Source: Candolleomyces eurysporus
Taxonomy: Eukaryota > Basidiomycota > Agaricomycetes > Agaricales > Psathyrellaceae
Length of the DNA stretch: 53,526 nt
Assembly (NCBI GenBank): GCA_027579435.1
Contig: JANBPK010001505.1
Span: 1-53,526, forward strand
Direction of reading: 5' to 3'
The position numbers and the translations under genes are program-made. The notes below the pieces were generated by a model. That model did no database searches and had not been told where the DNA came from. It saw nothing but the letters and a program-made list of their open reading frames with translations. Of the stretch, positions 22,768-34,173 are shown in pieces. The first letter of the stretch is position 1; each line of letters starts with the position of its first letter.

Positions 22768-25105
22768 TAAAAGCCGAAACCACCAGGCGACGGGGAATCG
22801 GGTATGCATCCTTTGAGACTCATCGAGATATCGATGGAGGGGAAGGGGCACACTAGCTGAAGTATTGAGTAAGTCTCGTTTGGACTATAGAGACCCAATA
22901 AACTCACCGTACTCCTTCCAGAAATTAAACATGTATATGGACTCTCGCATTGGCCGTCCCGACATTCGCACAAATCTTGGGAAGTTTTGCGCGGAAGGGA
23001 GGGGTATTGAGTGACGAACAGAAAATACTCAAGAACTACGTCGAGGCAGAGTTTAAGAGAGGAAAGGCCGGTGAGCATGTCATGTTCCCAATTCGAATAC
23101 CAATTAGCCGTTGGAGAACGCACAGGCACGTTTCCTGCCTTTCCTTAGGCGTATGCCCCGTTTCTGCTTCGCAATCCCGTGGCTAAATCACTCAAACGAC
23201 CTGGCAAATGCCGGTCCGAGGCCCAGATGCTCAGCGCCATATTTTAGCTCAAACAGGTGTCTTAAAATAGTTTAGAACGACCGAGTATCCTGGGTGACAA
23301 ACATGGAAGTAAATCGGACAGGTGAAGGCTCGTTATGCACTCGGTTCAATTGGGGGTCACTCACAGAAACCCATTTCATCGTACAAGAACGCACTCGCCA
23401 CACCCGTCTCTCCTCGATGGACGGCAGAGCCCAGCTTCAGGCATTGTGCTCTGAGTTTGATTCCTTTATTGGGTTCCAAGTGTCGTCGTGGTCCTCGGAA
23501 CTGAGGGTGGTTAAGGCAGTGTAATTTATTGCTCGACCGAAGCAGTGAGCTGACCATTTAATAGTTAGCCCATACAACGGCTGGATGAGTGGCCCGTCTG
23601 CTCGATGGCCGGTACTGTTGCGGTTGGTGTAAGCGGAAGCTTGAATGAGAGTAACGAGGCTGACAGTGGCCGTCAGCTTGTGCGTCGCCATCAACGTCTT
23701 GATCTCCAAGGTCAATAGCGTGAGGTAGATTTCCTCCACGATGTCGATAAGGAGGTTGAGACCGTGGCGGATACTGACTTCCGTTAGTCGCTATCATCTT
23801 AGCCAAGTGCAACCTCCAATACCAAGAGAAGGAATAGACCCAATTGGTCTTCCAGGGCAAGGGAGGGGCGGTGGCCATTGGTGATTTTACAGAGAGAATG
23901 AGATATGGAGGGTTGAGGAAAGACAAGGGGAAGAGTCTGGAGTTGAAGTGATTGGTAGGTAGGTTGGCTGGTTGTCAATGGCGCTCGACGCTCGCCTTCG
24001 GGCCAATAACGAAGCAAACCGCTCGGGATCTCTGAGAGGGGCGAAGGGGAGGGAGCAAACGATTGGTAGAAGAATAGTGCATCTTGCAAGGATATATAGC
24101 TTATATGAAAAACAAGGAAAGGTGGCAGCACAAGGGAAAAGAATGGAGGAAGGTAACGTACCCGATGACCTCACCGTCTTGCCTTATTCGAGACCTACCC
24201 AACCGATTCCAACCACCCTGCAAGCAAGAGCCTCTCTCTACTCGAACGCAAACGTCGTGGAAAGCTACTGATCAACGAGGTCGGAATGAAGCGAAGCGAG
24301 GCGTGCAAACCGACGGTGAGAGAGTAGTAAGCAAATCAACGTTGATGGGCCAATTGAGATTGCGGATGACACCCAGGCCCCACTAAAAGGCATGCCCGTA
24401 CCGAGCATACACCCCATCTGGAGCCCCTCTTGGGAGCGTTATGTGGGCTTTGAGGACGGCAGTGAATACAATTCCGATCTTGGCTTTGGTATATAAGCGA
24501 TGTGGACCTTGAGATATATTTATTATTTACACTTATTTATTTTCGGTCTCTTATTGATGCGACTTACATCAGATCAGACAATGTTAATAGTGGCTCGGTA
24601 GTGGCTATAGCCCACTCGCTACCCTGCACAACCGGTCACAGTACCATCTTATTTAATCATGCAAAACCAGAGTCAGGCAAGCGGGCAGGCAAATTCTTAC
24701 AAAGAAGGTTGCAGTCGGTTGGCTCGACGAGAAATTCGGCCACTATAGGTTGAAGACTTTCTGACCAGTGTATCAGTGGCGGGGTGACTCGGACGCTGAT
24801 TTAATCGATTCAGTACAAGATTAGTTTCCCTGCATGCTCTTGTAAACTTCACCTCGACTTCCAGGTCTCGTCGTTTTCACTGCACCCTACCCGTCGTTAT
24901 CTGGGAGAACTGCGAGGATCCACTGATGCCCCTTCCTTAATAGATTGACTATCATCTGTTGTTGTTAAGGCGGCAATGCAGACGACTGAAGCACCTTTTT
25001 TGTGATCGGTGGTTTAAGCGGGTACTCTATAGACCCAGTACCTAAGGTAGCGGGAATTCAATTTCTGACAACTAAAATATCCCCGAGAACACATTTAAAA
25101 AAACA

Positions 25106-25113
25106 TTTATAGG
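25106..25113 (+). promoter_or_regulatory. TATA box of secreted protein gene 3
   Basis: TTTATAGG about 75 nt upstream of the ATG at 25188, at the same place as in unit A. Confidence 0.55.
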
Positions 25114-25187
25114 AAGGTGTTGGTTCAACTGGAACCGTCAACGAGCCAACAGTTNCCCCCTAGCGCCGTTGCCTGCAAGCCAACCCC

Positions 25188-25698
25188 ATGCAGCCTATTA
25201 GCCTCGCAATTTTGGGCGCCCTCGCCGCCTTTGCCACTCAGGCAGGCGCGACACCCACTAATCCCGTGTTTCCTCGAGCTTCTCCTCAACCATGCACGCA
25301 GAGGTACGTCTGCCCAGAGCCCAGGCCCTATCCGGACACGCCGGACACTGGCGACGACCCTGGCCCAACCCGTTTCAAGTGTCGTATCGGCTGGAGCTCG
25401 AGTGATCCAAATTTCGCTTTCTGCATTTACGAGAAGGTAAGTCACCCCTGTTTCTGGTCCCTTGTTTCTCAAGGCCACATGGATTCGCGCTTGCTAACAT
25501 GTACGAACGTAGGATACGGGCGTTCTAGTTGGTTCCACGCCCGGCGGAGTCCAACCCATATGCTGGGAAAGCGGGCAGCCTAATCCTCAATGTTCCAACC
25601 CCTCTCGACGCGCACTTCCAGTTCGCCGAAACGCGGAACCCCTGCAACCTGCGTCTCCTGTTTTGATGGAACGATTTGCCAAGGCGAAGAGGAAGTAG
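25188..25698 (+). CDS. Small secreted cysteine-rich protein 3
   Basis: Exons 25188-25436 and 25513-25698 flank a 76-nt GT-AG intron with a CTAAC branch and give 144 residues. Signal peptide, six-cysteine pattern (QPC, YVC, FKC, AFC, ICWE, PQC), DTGDDPGPTRFKC and the dibasic SRRALPVRR match gene 2. The N at 25155 lies upstream of the start and, by comparison with unit A, is an extra base. Together with genes 1 and 2 this is a local three-member family with no recognised domain; the best guess is a secreted effector-like peptide. Confidence 0.8.
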
Positions 25699-26629
25699 AT
25701 GTTCCAAACATCTCTCCCTTTACGAGGACTCGGAGGACTGTCGGTTCACGTTTGGACTATTCCGTCTATGAACAAGCCATCGATAATTTTTTATAGGACA
25801 TATTGTTCATTTATATCCCTGTACACGGACCCTGTGCCGCTAACGCTAATACCTGCTCGCTGACCCTTAGCACTTTGACGTTTTTCTCTACTGATGTTCG
25901 TTACTGTTATTGATTTTCTTGCGGAGCTCTAACTTGGGCGTTTGTAACGGTCTAATACCTACTTGATGTTACTGACTTCAATGGATTCGAATTTATGCTT
26001 AGTGCGTCGGTCGAGTCGCACCTCTGGGCACCAGCGTGACACCACATCCTGCGGAGGTACTCTTTGTTCTTCCCTCGCTCACGACCAGGAACGAATTGCT
26101 TCACCATTTCGAATCCAACTAGGCTCGGTCGCTCAAGTTCGCGGGAAATAGGGAGCCCAACTACATTGAAATTCTCAAACAAGCATCGCTTCATTTCATC
26201 TTTACCTGTCGGATCGCGAGGTAGTATCTACTTGCGCTCCGTCCATTGGAACATTGAATGACAATCTCCCTCCAACTCTCCTGAATCGCCTCACCTTGCT
26301 TACCATATCATGCGACTAGGCAGGGACCACGTCCTGCGCGCCTTGGAGCGCCCTACATTCGGCCGTCTACTTTGAATGCACAGGGTAGCAGGAAGACAGC
26401 TGGCGATGGCCCAATGGACGACTCGACTCGGAGTCTGGATGGTCATCGTAGTCGTCGTTTGGAGTCCTCATTTTGGTCACCCGAGGAGAGGTGCTCTGAT
26501 GTTTGACGAACTCATATTCCGTTCTTTGTACAAGCATAGGATTTGTATTTAGCGCTGCTCGATTGGAACAAAAAGTGTATAAACACATGGAATGTAGTAA
26601 ATATTGGATCCACATTTTCCACTGCAGCA

Positions 26630-29255
26630 CTAATCCACCTTACGACGGCGAGCACGATTCTTGTCGCTATATACAGCCTTCGGGTTGGACTCAGCTGAGG
26701 TTTCATCAGCCTTTCTCTTGACATTGAGAGTTGCCAATGTGCGACTCGACGGCAGAGCCGTCGTTTTGTCCAACTCCACAATGGCAATGTCAAACATCTG
26801 GAGAACGCGGTCATAGTTCTGGCGGACCGTTGATTCAGCCAGGAGTCCACGATTGCTCATGGTATCATTCTTCGAGCTCCTGATCCCTTCCTTCAGCAGC
26901 GCCATCTCCCGAGTAAACGTATAGAATCCCTGAAGAAGCTTCCGAGAAGCTGTGCTCCAGTGCCTCCCTACGCCAAGCTTGCACGGATTGGTCGGTCGCT
27001 TGGAAAGGATAAAGCTTTTCTTGAGCTCGAGATGCTCTTCCATGAGGGAGTAGCTGCCACAGTGCTGATGTTTCACCCACTCTTGCATAAAACGACCAAC
27101 GGGTCTTTGCTTCTGGAAAGGGCCATCGTAGAAATACATGATTGAGGCGAGGACATAGAAAAAGGACTGCAAGTCGTCGAGATAGTCATGTGTGAGAATT
27201 CTGTCGCCGGTTTCTCCGGAAATTCCGTTGATAAGGATGCCAATTGAGAAGAAGAGACAATGGCCCTGTTTCGAAACAAAAATTAAGTTAGTACGTCTTG
27301 GTTGGAATTAAGAGCTTCCGATGATAAATAGCACATACAATTACGTCCGCCTCGGGTTTCAGCTCTGAAACCAGCTTTGCGATGTCGAGGTCGATGAGGA
27401 TCCCTTCTTGTCCGGGGGGAGCGCGTGGCTTCCCAAGAACGATGTTGGACCATGCAATATCACGATGAAGTAGTTGAGCTTTCAGATACAAATTTCTATG
27501 GCCTATACATAGTAAGAACGCGGAAAAGGCAGAGTCAGCATTGAAACAAAGCCCAATGGAATGTATTGCTTACCTCCTAAAGCATCACGGAGTGCACATA
27601 GGAGCTCTCTCTCTGATTCAGAACGATGGATATCCTTGCCATATAGCTCTGTGACAATGCGGGAGAGGATCCGGTTCTCTACCCAACGCCGCGCATAGTA
27701 GCTCCTACGATTCTCTGGCGGAACGTAGTCAACAGCCTCGAAGTTCTTCGTTTGCCAACCGAAATGATCAGCCTCATACGAGATCATATGAACGACACCT
27801 TCAAGGTTTCGCGCCCTCTTGAGATTCTTGTATTCCACCATTTTAATGGTACCGTCCTCCGAGTGCTCTGTCCTCCAGGAATCCTTGACAAAAAGAACCT
27901 TGTTACTTTCGCGATCTCGAACCGACCAACAAGTCGTCCCTGTGCCGACAATACTGGAGGCTTGGAACACAGGCCGGACTGATTCCAGGTCATACGTCTT
28001 CTCCACCTTAGTTTCGTCGTCTGTTGTCGTCAATGTGCCGCTGACCTTTTGTCCGTCAGCATCGAGGCACCATTGGATGCTGGTATCAAATCCAAGGGTT
28101 TCTTCATCAAGAGAGCATAGGCCAAGAATGATGCGAATAAACAGCTTGATACGGTATTTGGAGTGGAAATCATAGACATCACCATGGTGTATGCCACTCC
28201 TATCGAAATGAAAGAATCGAAGTGATTCTTGAGCAATGACGCAAGTTTGAACAAATCGGCGGTTCGGTTGCTGAAAGAATATCTGCCTGCAAAAAGGATT
28301 TTTCATCGTCAACTATTGTTAGACTTCTGAGATCCTGCCAGTGAGGGAAACATACATACCGAGCGTAGATGGTATGCATCTCAGCGATCTCATTGTCCTG
28401 GACCTCGACATCTGAGTCGGTGATTACGTCAATGCAGGTGGCAATGTTGCCGAATCCCACCCCCTGAGAGTCATGCTGTGGGCGTTCAAACGACGGACCT
28501 TCAGCCACAATAACAAAGGTGGGAGACGAGTAGTGGCCCGCAGCAAATTCCGGCTTTTCTTCTTGGTGAAAAAGTCTCAGGCCCTGGGACTTCATGAGAT
28601 ATCGACGTCCACCAAGGTCTCCTAACTCCTCCATAATGGCTAAGATAACCTCTGCAAGGCCGTCAATCAGCCCTGTGGCAGAAGGCACATCATCAACACT
28701 GTGGTCAATTATCCCAATCCATTCCTGCTTCTCCTGGTCATAAAGAGGACAGGTCTCGACAAACACTTTGATACGCTCTTCCGTTACCACATCTTTATGC
28801 AGACAATAATTGAACAATCTGTTGCAGCTGAACATTGAGGAGAGGTCACCCATAACCCTTTCCTTCTGAATCTTGATCATGGCTTTGTACATGGTGGCTT
28901 CTGCTGTATCTTCCGCTTCTTGCTCTGGTTCTGGCTTCTTCAACATAGCTTTCCCAGGCGCAGCAGAGGGTGCAGTGGCCACGACCTGATTGTCGCTGTC
29001 TCCTCGGTTAGGAGAAGATGAGCCACTCTCAAGCACTGGACTTGGCTTGGTAGAGCAACCACCCTCAAACGTCGAACCCTGATCTGCTTCAGATATTAGG
29101 CCGGCAGCTCCTGGCTGCTCATTGTTGAATACAGGTCGAGCGTTTGAATCTGGAGCTGAAGCACCAGGCTTTGCAATCTTCATGGCTCTCTCAGCGGCAG
29201 CTGCTGAAGGTTGATTTTGACCCCCATCGCTGACTGAGGTGCAAGCAGGAGGCAT
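26630..29255 (-). CDS. FunK1 fungal-type protein kinase, copy 3
   Basis: Four exons (29255-28360, 28286-27574, 27502-27339, 27265-26630) give an intact 802-residue protein. After a long disordered N-terminus (about 1-140, rich in Ala, Pro, Glu) come YSSPTFVIVAEGPSFERP, QIFFQQPNRR, FVKDSWR, RIVTELYGKD and a canonical catalytic loop HRDIAWSN (H549, R550, D551, N556) with ILIDLDIA (D574). It is the only one of the four that keeps HRD. HWSTASRKLLQGFYTFTREM and a basic tail (NRARRRK) follow. A TATA-like ATATTTATAT lies at 29381-29390. The last 30 or so codons lie inside duplication unit B. It is probably an active nuclear kinase, substrate unknown. Confidence 0.93.
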
Positions 29256-29380
29256 AACACAAGAGGCGAGCTGACAATAACAAAACTTGAAAGATGAACG
29301 GACGCGGAGGGAGAAAGTGGTGGGGAAGGCTTGTCGGGGGTTGTGGTGGTTGTGGTCGAGAAAATAAGACGAAGACCAAC

Positions 29381-29492
29381 ATATTTATATACCATATCCG
29401 CGTGTTCTGTTTATGGGACACAATGGCGGAGGTTTTTAGATGTTGGGAGCCACTCATTTTGGACGTCAATGATTTCGTCCCGTGACCGTGCC
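29381..29492 (-). promoter_or_regulatory. FunK1 promoter module and TATA, copy 3
   Basis: The coding strand reads GGCACGGTCACGGGA (29492-29478), then CCAAAATGAG, then CTAAAAACCTCCGCC and TTGTGTCCCAT (29438-29412), then a TATATAAAT TATA box. Blocks match those of copies 1 and 4 in order and spacing. Confidence 0.65.
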
Positions 29493-30125
29493 GGTGAGCT
29501 TGCACAGGATTGCACCAATAAAGCACAAGGCGGGCATAAAGGGCATAATGACATCGCACCTTCAACATTCAGCATCGAAATATCCTTTTGAAATATGTCT
29601 AGGGACACAAAACATCAGATTTTGAAGCAAGCGGGGTTCGAAAGACGGGGACAGAATAACGAAAAGAACAGCAAGCTGTGCGGAGAAGAGAATCCAACAC
29701 CTTGAAGTCCACCTGAACACGAGTCTTGCGGTCATTTACATGCACCTATCCTAACCAGTACGCTTGCAGTCGAACAAGCACTACTTCGGCCGTTATCTTT
29801 TTGCGGGTAGTGATGGCGTATAGTTGAGAGAGAAAAGGGCACCGGCAAGTCCGGATGCTGCCACAGGATTCACCTGATTGTGTTCAGCACGATGACGGAT
29901 GTTTAGCCACCGGACTTGATATTAGAATGGGCCAGGACGTAGACTTTTGATATCGTGCTAAGATCTTCGAACCCTGTTTAAGTAACTCGAATCATTCACC
30001 AACGCTCCTTTTCCCTTTCCGATCGTCATCCGAGTTTCTGCATCAAGTATTTCTTTCAGGCCCCGTTCCTCCAACCGCCCCCGGATCGAATTTCGGGTCT
30101 TGCCCTGTCGAAAGAAGTCTGTGAC
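29493..30125. other. Intergenic, no recognised gene
   Basis: Spacer between the FunK1 promoter and the tRNA. No supported reading frame. Confidence 0.5.
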
Positions 30126-30130
30126 AAAAA
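30126..30130 (-). terminator. RNA polymerase III terminator
   Basis: A run of five T on the minus strand two bases past the tRNA 3' end. Confidence 0.75.
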
Positions 30131-30132
30131 GT

Positions 30133-30203
30133 TCGGATACGGGGAATCGAACCCCGAGCTGCCGCGTGAGAGGCGGCAATGTTAGCCGTTACACCATATC
30201 CGA
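30133..30203 (-). tRNA. tRNA-Glu (anticodon CTC)
   Basis: The minus strand folds as a complete intronless tRNA. The acceptor arms TCGGATA and TATCCGA pair fully over 7 bp. The D-arm contains TGGTGTAACGGCTAAC (A box). The anticodon stem GCCGC/GCGGC encloses the loop CTCTCAC with anticodon CTC. The T-arm is CGGGG-TTCGATT-CCCCG (B box). It reads GAG codons and is an anchor of conserved chromosome beside the accessory left half. Confidence 0.95.
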
Positions 30204-31453
30204 GACGATTCGTCCCTTTTTCCAGGGACTATTAGCAAGGAAGAAACTCGCCGTTTTCTCGCCCTCTTTTCCACGCGTTCAACTTCTTCGTGCCTCCGAT
30301 GCCGGGTACCAAACCGAAGGGGCTTCGAAAGAGTATTTGCAATGTCAAATATTGAGCTAAAAGATCGGGTTGTGGACGGACATGGATTCAAATTCCTTCA
30401 GTCCATTATTACGACCCTCTTCCGCTCAATTGCAGGCCTTGACTTCGAACTATGGAACAGCTACTCTTCCCGACGACGCCACGAGGGAAGACTCACTTGA
30501 TCATGAGCAGATGACAGCAAGGAAGGAGGCCTAAGCATATGAGATTCCCTTCACGGTCTCCAGAGTTGCCTTCTATCAGCAAAGGCTGACAATCTGGGAG
30601 CACTTCAAGTTCATGATGAACTTCCATGTCAAATTGTCATCGCCTTCAACGATAAGTCAGATGCAAGCTGCCCAAGGGCATCCGGGAGACCAAACAGCCG
30701 TTTTTCCAACCTCTTGGACGAACTGAACTCGGGTTTGAGGTTTAGTCGATAAGGTTTTGAGAGGTCGTAAGTGGCGTATCTCCATCTTTCGTAATTCTAC
30801 TAATAGATGTAAAAATCGGTAGGCAGGTACATGGTCTAAAAATGACCGACATTCTAATATCCGCACGACATAAAGTCTATTCAAGTACGTACATCACGGG
30901 TTGATAAGAACACTCTCGCCCGAGTCGAGCGCGAACAGATCCAGAGCGGCAGAGTATTCACGGTCAGGCTGAAAACTTCACTGTTTTGAGCGCTCCGAGC
31001 TTGTTCAACATGAGAGTGTTTGAGCTTCGTCTGCGGCGCACTGCCTCTGCTTATATCTTCGGAGGCTCCAAACACGAGGATCATTTTCAATTCTTCATCA
31101 ATCTGACAATCAGCTCCAGGACACCGTCCTCAGAGGCAACGTCGCACTTGGCAGACATTAGGATAAGGGATTTGGTAATTTCGTTTCTTACTAGGTTCCG
31201 TGCAGGCGTTGGGCCTCCCGGGAGAAGCGGATACGAGGCTTAGATCAGCAATCCTGACAATGCGGAGTGGAATCTCAGTTGATTGACCTTCTATGTATAG
31301 TGGGTCTGATCCATCATCTGTTACTCTATCATCAACTACACTGAAACATATAGTCTTTTCTATACCTTCAGAAACTATTTCAAGAGAACGCTGGTATGAC
31401 GTGTTTGCGCCCCGTCTCCTTCCCGTCCCTCAACCAGCCGCGGAAGTTTTACA
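30204..31453. other. Intergenic, no recognised gene
   Basis: Short frames on both strands only; nothing supported. Confidence 0.5.
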
Positions 31454-33511
31454 ATGGCCAACGTCACTCAAGCCCAAGATCAAATGATTCGGCCAGCAGT
31501 AGATCTGGGTCCTTACATTGGGGCAATATTGATTGGGTCATTCATTGCTCTGGCGCTGTGGGGTACGTCGCTCATCGAACTCACTGGTTTGAGCTAATAC
31601 CTGATAGGCGTGGCATGTGTGCAAACGTACGTTCTCGCTCGAAAATATCTTGCACTTGCTTAAATGAGGCCCCAGCCTTCAGTTCTTCCTTAGGTGCGTG
31701 TCGTGATCGTTTTTGCATCACACCCTAATGTCTAACGGCTATGAAGTAAATATCCAGGAGACACCTGGCGCCTAAAGTCACTGGTACGCTAAAAGTCGTC
31801 GAATCCATGGTCATGTATGGTTCTCTCACATAGGTTCTCCGCTTTCGCAGGTAATATGGACGATGTAAGTTCAAGACGAATTCCAATCACCACGGTCAAT
31901 ACACAAAGATATTCCGATTTACAGGGTATGCGACACCGTAACCAAGTGCCTCATAATAACCGGAGGTGCGTTCCCAGGAACTTGAATAAGTACGAAGGGG
32001 TCCAACGTGCTGACTCCATTTTCACTTCCCTAGCCTACAAAACCATCATAAGCGGTGAAGCCATGAATCCACTTCGGAGCCGTCCAAGAACGTGAGTTAG
32101 CGGACTCAGCCGAATGTCTTCGTTTTGCTCATGTTGGCAACGTCGTGCTTCCTGGATTGTAGAGAATATACGGTATGTTCATCTGCAATATTTCCTTCAA
32201 TACGTCATGCTAACGACTTTGAATCAGCTGACTATTTTGACGACGGTGCGTGACTGAGGGATAAAGGTAGCTAGAGTACTGATCTTGCGATGGCGACATT
32301 GACAGGGGTTGGTGTCTGTCCCAGTACAGCTCTTTTTCACGTGGAGAATTTGGAGATGTGAGCGATGGTCAACCTTCCTGTGCCACTAGCTGTAAACTGA
32401 CCCCGTCCAGTTCGCACTGCAATCCGTTGGGTGTTTGTCAGCGTCTTGGTTTGTCCCCTCGTTTCTTGACCGGAAGACCGGGCTCTAACGATTTTTAACC
32501 CTCAAGATTCCAACCATCCTGTACCATCTTGGTAAGGCTTGTATCTTGGCTACATCGGTAAAACCTGCTGATAGAGACCCGCTGAGCCAGCGATGAGTTT
32601 CTATCTCACCATTACATATTTAAAGTACGTTCTCAGCGCCCTCGAGGCGAAGAAAGCTTTGACACTAGCCCATCCTTCGTTTAGCATGCAGGTTCCGACT
32701 CAAGCCGAGAGAAAACGCGTCGTTGTACGTGCATTGTTTATGTTTTATGACGACTCCGAAACATTTGATATAGACTATCGTTATAGGCTTTCGCTTCATC
32801 AAATCTATCAGTGGAGGGCTTAGCCAATCTTATTCTCTCAGCCGGTCTATGCACGCTTTTGTGGCAAACTTACCTCCAAGCGAGCAGCCAGGGGAGAAGG
32901 GTTGAATCGTACGCCGTCTTGTTCTATCTTGTGCGATCACTCACTCACTCCGCGTCGCAGAACATTCTCAATGCTTTATCGTCTCATGCTGATGAGCATC
33001 AACACTGGACTGTGGACGGCCGCCGTTGGTATTTTAACAATGATTATGGTACGATTCGCTCCCCCTTCAATGGCGGTAGGCTTTGTTGTTGATCTTAACC
33101 TCTAGATTCTCAAATATCCCACCAAATACTACCACATTGGAGTATGCTTCGTGATCTCACCAGTCTATTGTGTGATGCTCCTCACCAATCTCAACGCTCG
33201 AGCGTACATTCGAGATAACGTGAACGTCGTCTCGGAATACAGTACTTCTGATGGTTCGTCTGGACTCGGACTCAAGGATATGTCTAGATCTCGAAGCCGT
33301 CGCATGGTACGCCTTCAGCTTTCAATAAGATCTGAGTTGGATTCCTAACGTACCTATCAACTATTCACAGGGAGCTACAACGACAAACAATGCCGACCGG
33401 ACAATCGTGGGCACGGGGTTGTCAAGAGACTCAAAGCCTATTCATGTCACCATTGAAACGACTACTCATGCCACCTACGACGAGCGAAACATGAAGGACG
33501 TTCCTGTGTAG
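31454..33511 (+). CDS. DUF6534-like multi-pass membrane protein with micro-exons
   Basis: Joining about 17 short exons over 45-70 nt introns restores one frame to the stop at 33509-33511. It starts MANVTQAQDQM and enters a first membrane helix (GPYIGAILIGSFIALALWG, exon 1 31454-31562), then VACVQT (31608-31626), KYPGDTWRLKSL (31747-31783), VIWTM (a 14-nt exon, 31851-31864), VCDTVTKCLIITG, TILTTGLVSVPVQLFFTWRIW, GLANLILSAGLCTLL, FSMLYRLMLMSINTGLWTAA and the last helices before a Ser-rich tail (exons 33106-33306, 33371-33511). Order and motifs fit the Agaricomycete DUF6534-type seven-helix family. The exon around 31675-31690 is uncertain. Function unknown; a membrane receptor or sensor has been suggested for such families only by topology. 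Confidence 0.8.
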
Positions 33512-34062
33512 TATGATTTCGGACCCCAGTCTCGTAGCATTGCTGAGCTCCACCCGACTCGAACCCTTGAGCCTGTGGACTGAGTGTTTTTTCTTCAACT
33601 GCATCTTGTGTTCTCAACCACTACCTCCGATCTTCATCTTACCTTACTTTCTAGCTAATACCTCTATATTCTCAGTTCTCTTAGCCCTTTGTATCGAAGC
33701 AACGCCAAATATTCGGATTTCTCGGGCTATACGGAAATTAGCGCCGCTAGCGCTTATCGACAAATGGCTTGCGGCAGCGCCCGGCCCGTCTACCTTCCTT
33801 TTTATCTGTTGCTTAGAGAAGAAGCCGACCTCTCAGCACTTCTCAAGTATCAGGCGACTTACTAATTGACATGCATTTACAAAATCAACGTCATGTCGCT
33901 TCAGCACCCAGTGCAATTGGGAGGGCAAATATCCCTCAGTTCACAGCCACATCATATCTTATCTGTACCTGGGTTTTGATTGGGAGGGCACAAATCCCTC
34001 AGCCAAAGAGCTGGACGTAAGATGGCGATGGTGCAAATACGAAACAAATAGTTGTCTGGGGG
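33512..34062. other. Intergenic, no recognised gene
   Basis: 3' flank of the membrane protein gene and promoter of the metallothionein. It contains a short repeat: the words AATTGGGAGGGCAAATATCCCTCAG (33914 onward) and ATTGGGAGGGCACAAATCCCTCAG (about 33979 onward), each shown here only as a description of two ~20-nt direct repeats. Confidence 0.4.
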
Positions 34063-34069
34063 TATAAAG
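34063..34069 (+). promoter_or_regulatory. TATA box of the metallothionein gene
   Basis: TATAAAG about 110 nt upstream of the ATG at 34174, which fits a short 5' leader. Confidence 0.6.
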
Positions 34070-34173
34070 CTTGGTTTGGGTGGGTGGTGAGTCCTCAGAA
34101 TTCGATCGACTATCGAGCTCTTCCAACCAAGCCAATTCCTCTTCATAATCAGCTTCCACCGCTATCTCTCACC

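Larger units (their letters stand above)
22775..26722. repeat. Tandem segmental duplication, unit B (~3.95 kb)
   Basis: Second copy of 18838-22767. It holds the same order of elements and continues into the intact FunK1 copy 3, whose last codons are inside the unit. Unit A and unit B differ by scattered substitutions and short indels, for example a 23-nt difference near 19890/23805. Confidence 0.9.

Noticed and set aside
26503..26721. Plus-strand frame over the FunK1 copy 3 stop
   Set aside because: It is the antisense shadow of the conserved FunK1 C-terminus.
18838..26722. Interpretation of the duplication as two copies of a transposon
   Set aside because: The junction contains a fragment of the neighbouring FunK1 gene and there are no terminal repeats or target duplications, which fits a tandem duplication instead.
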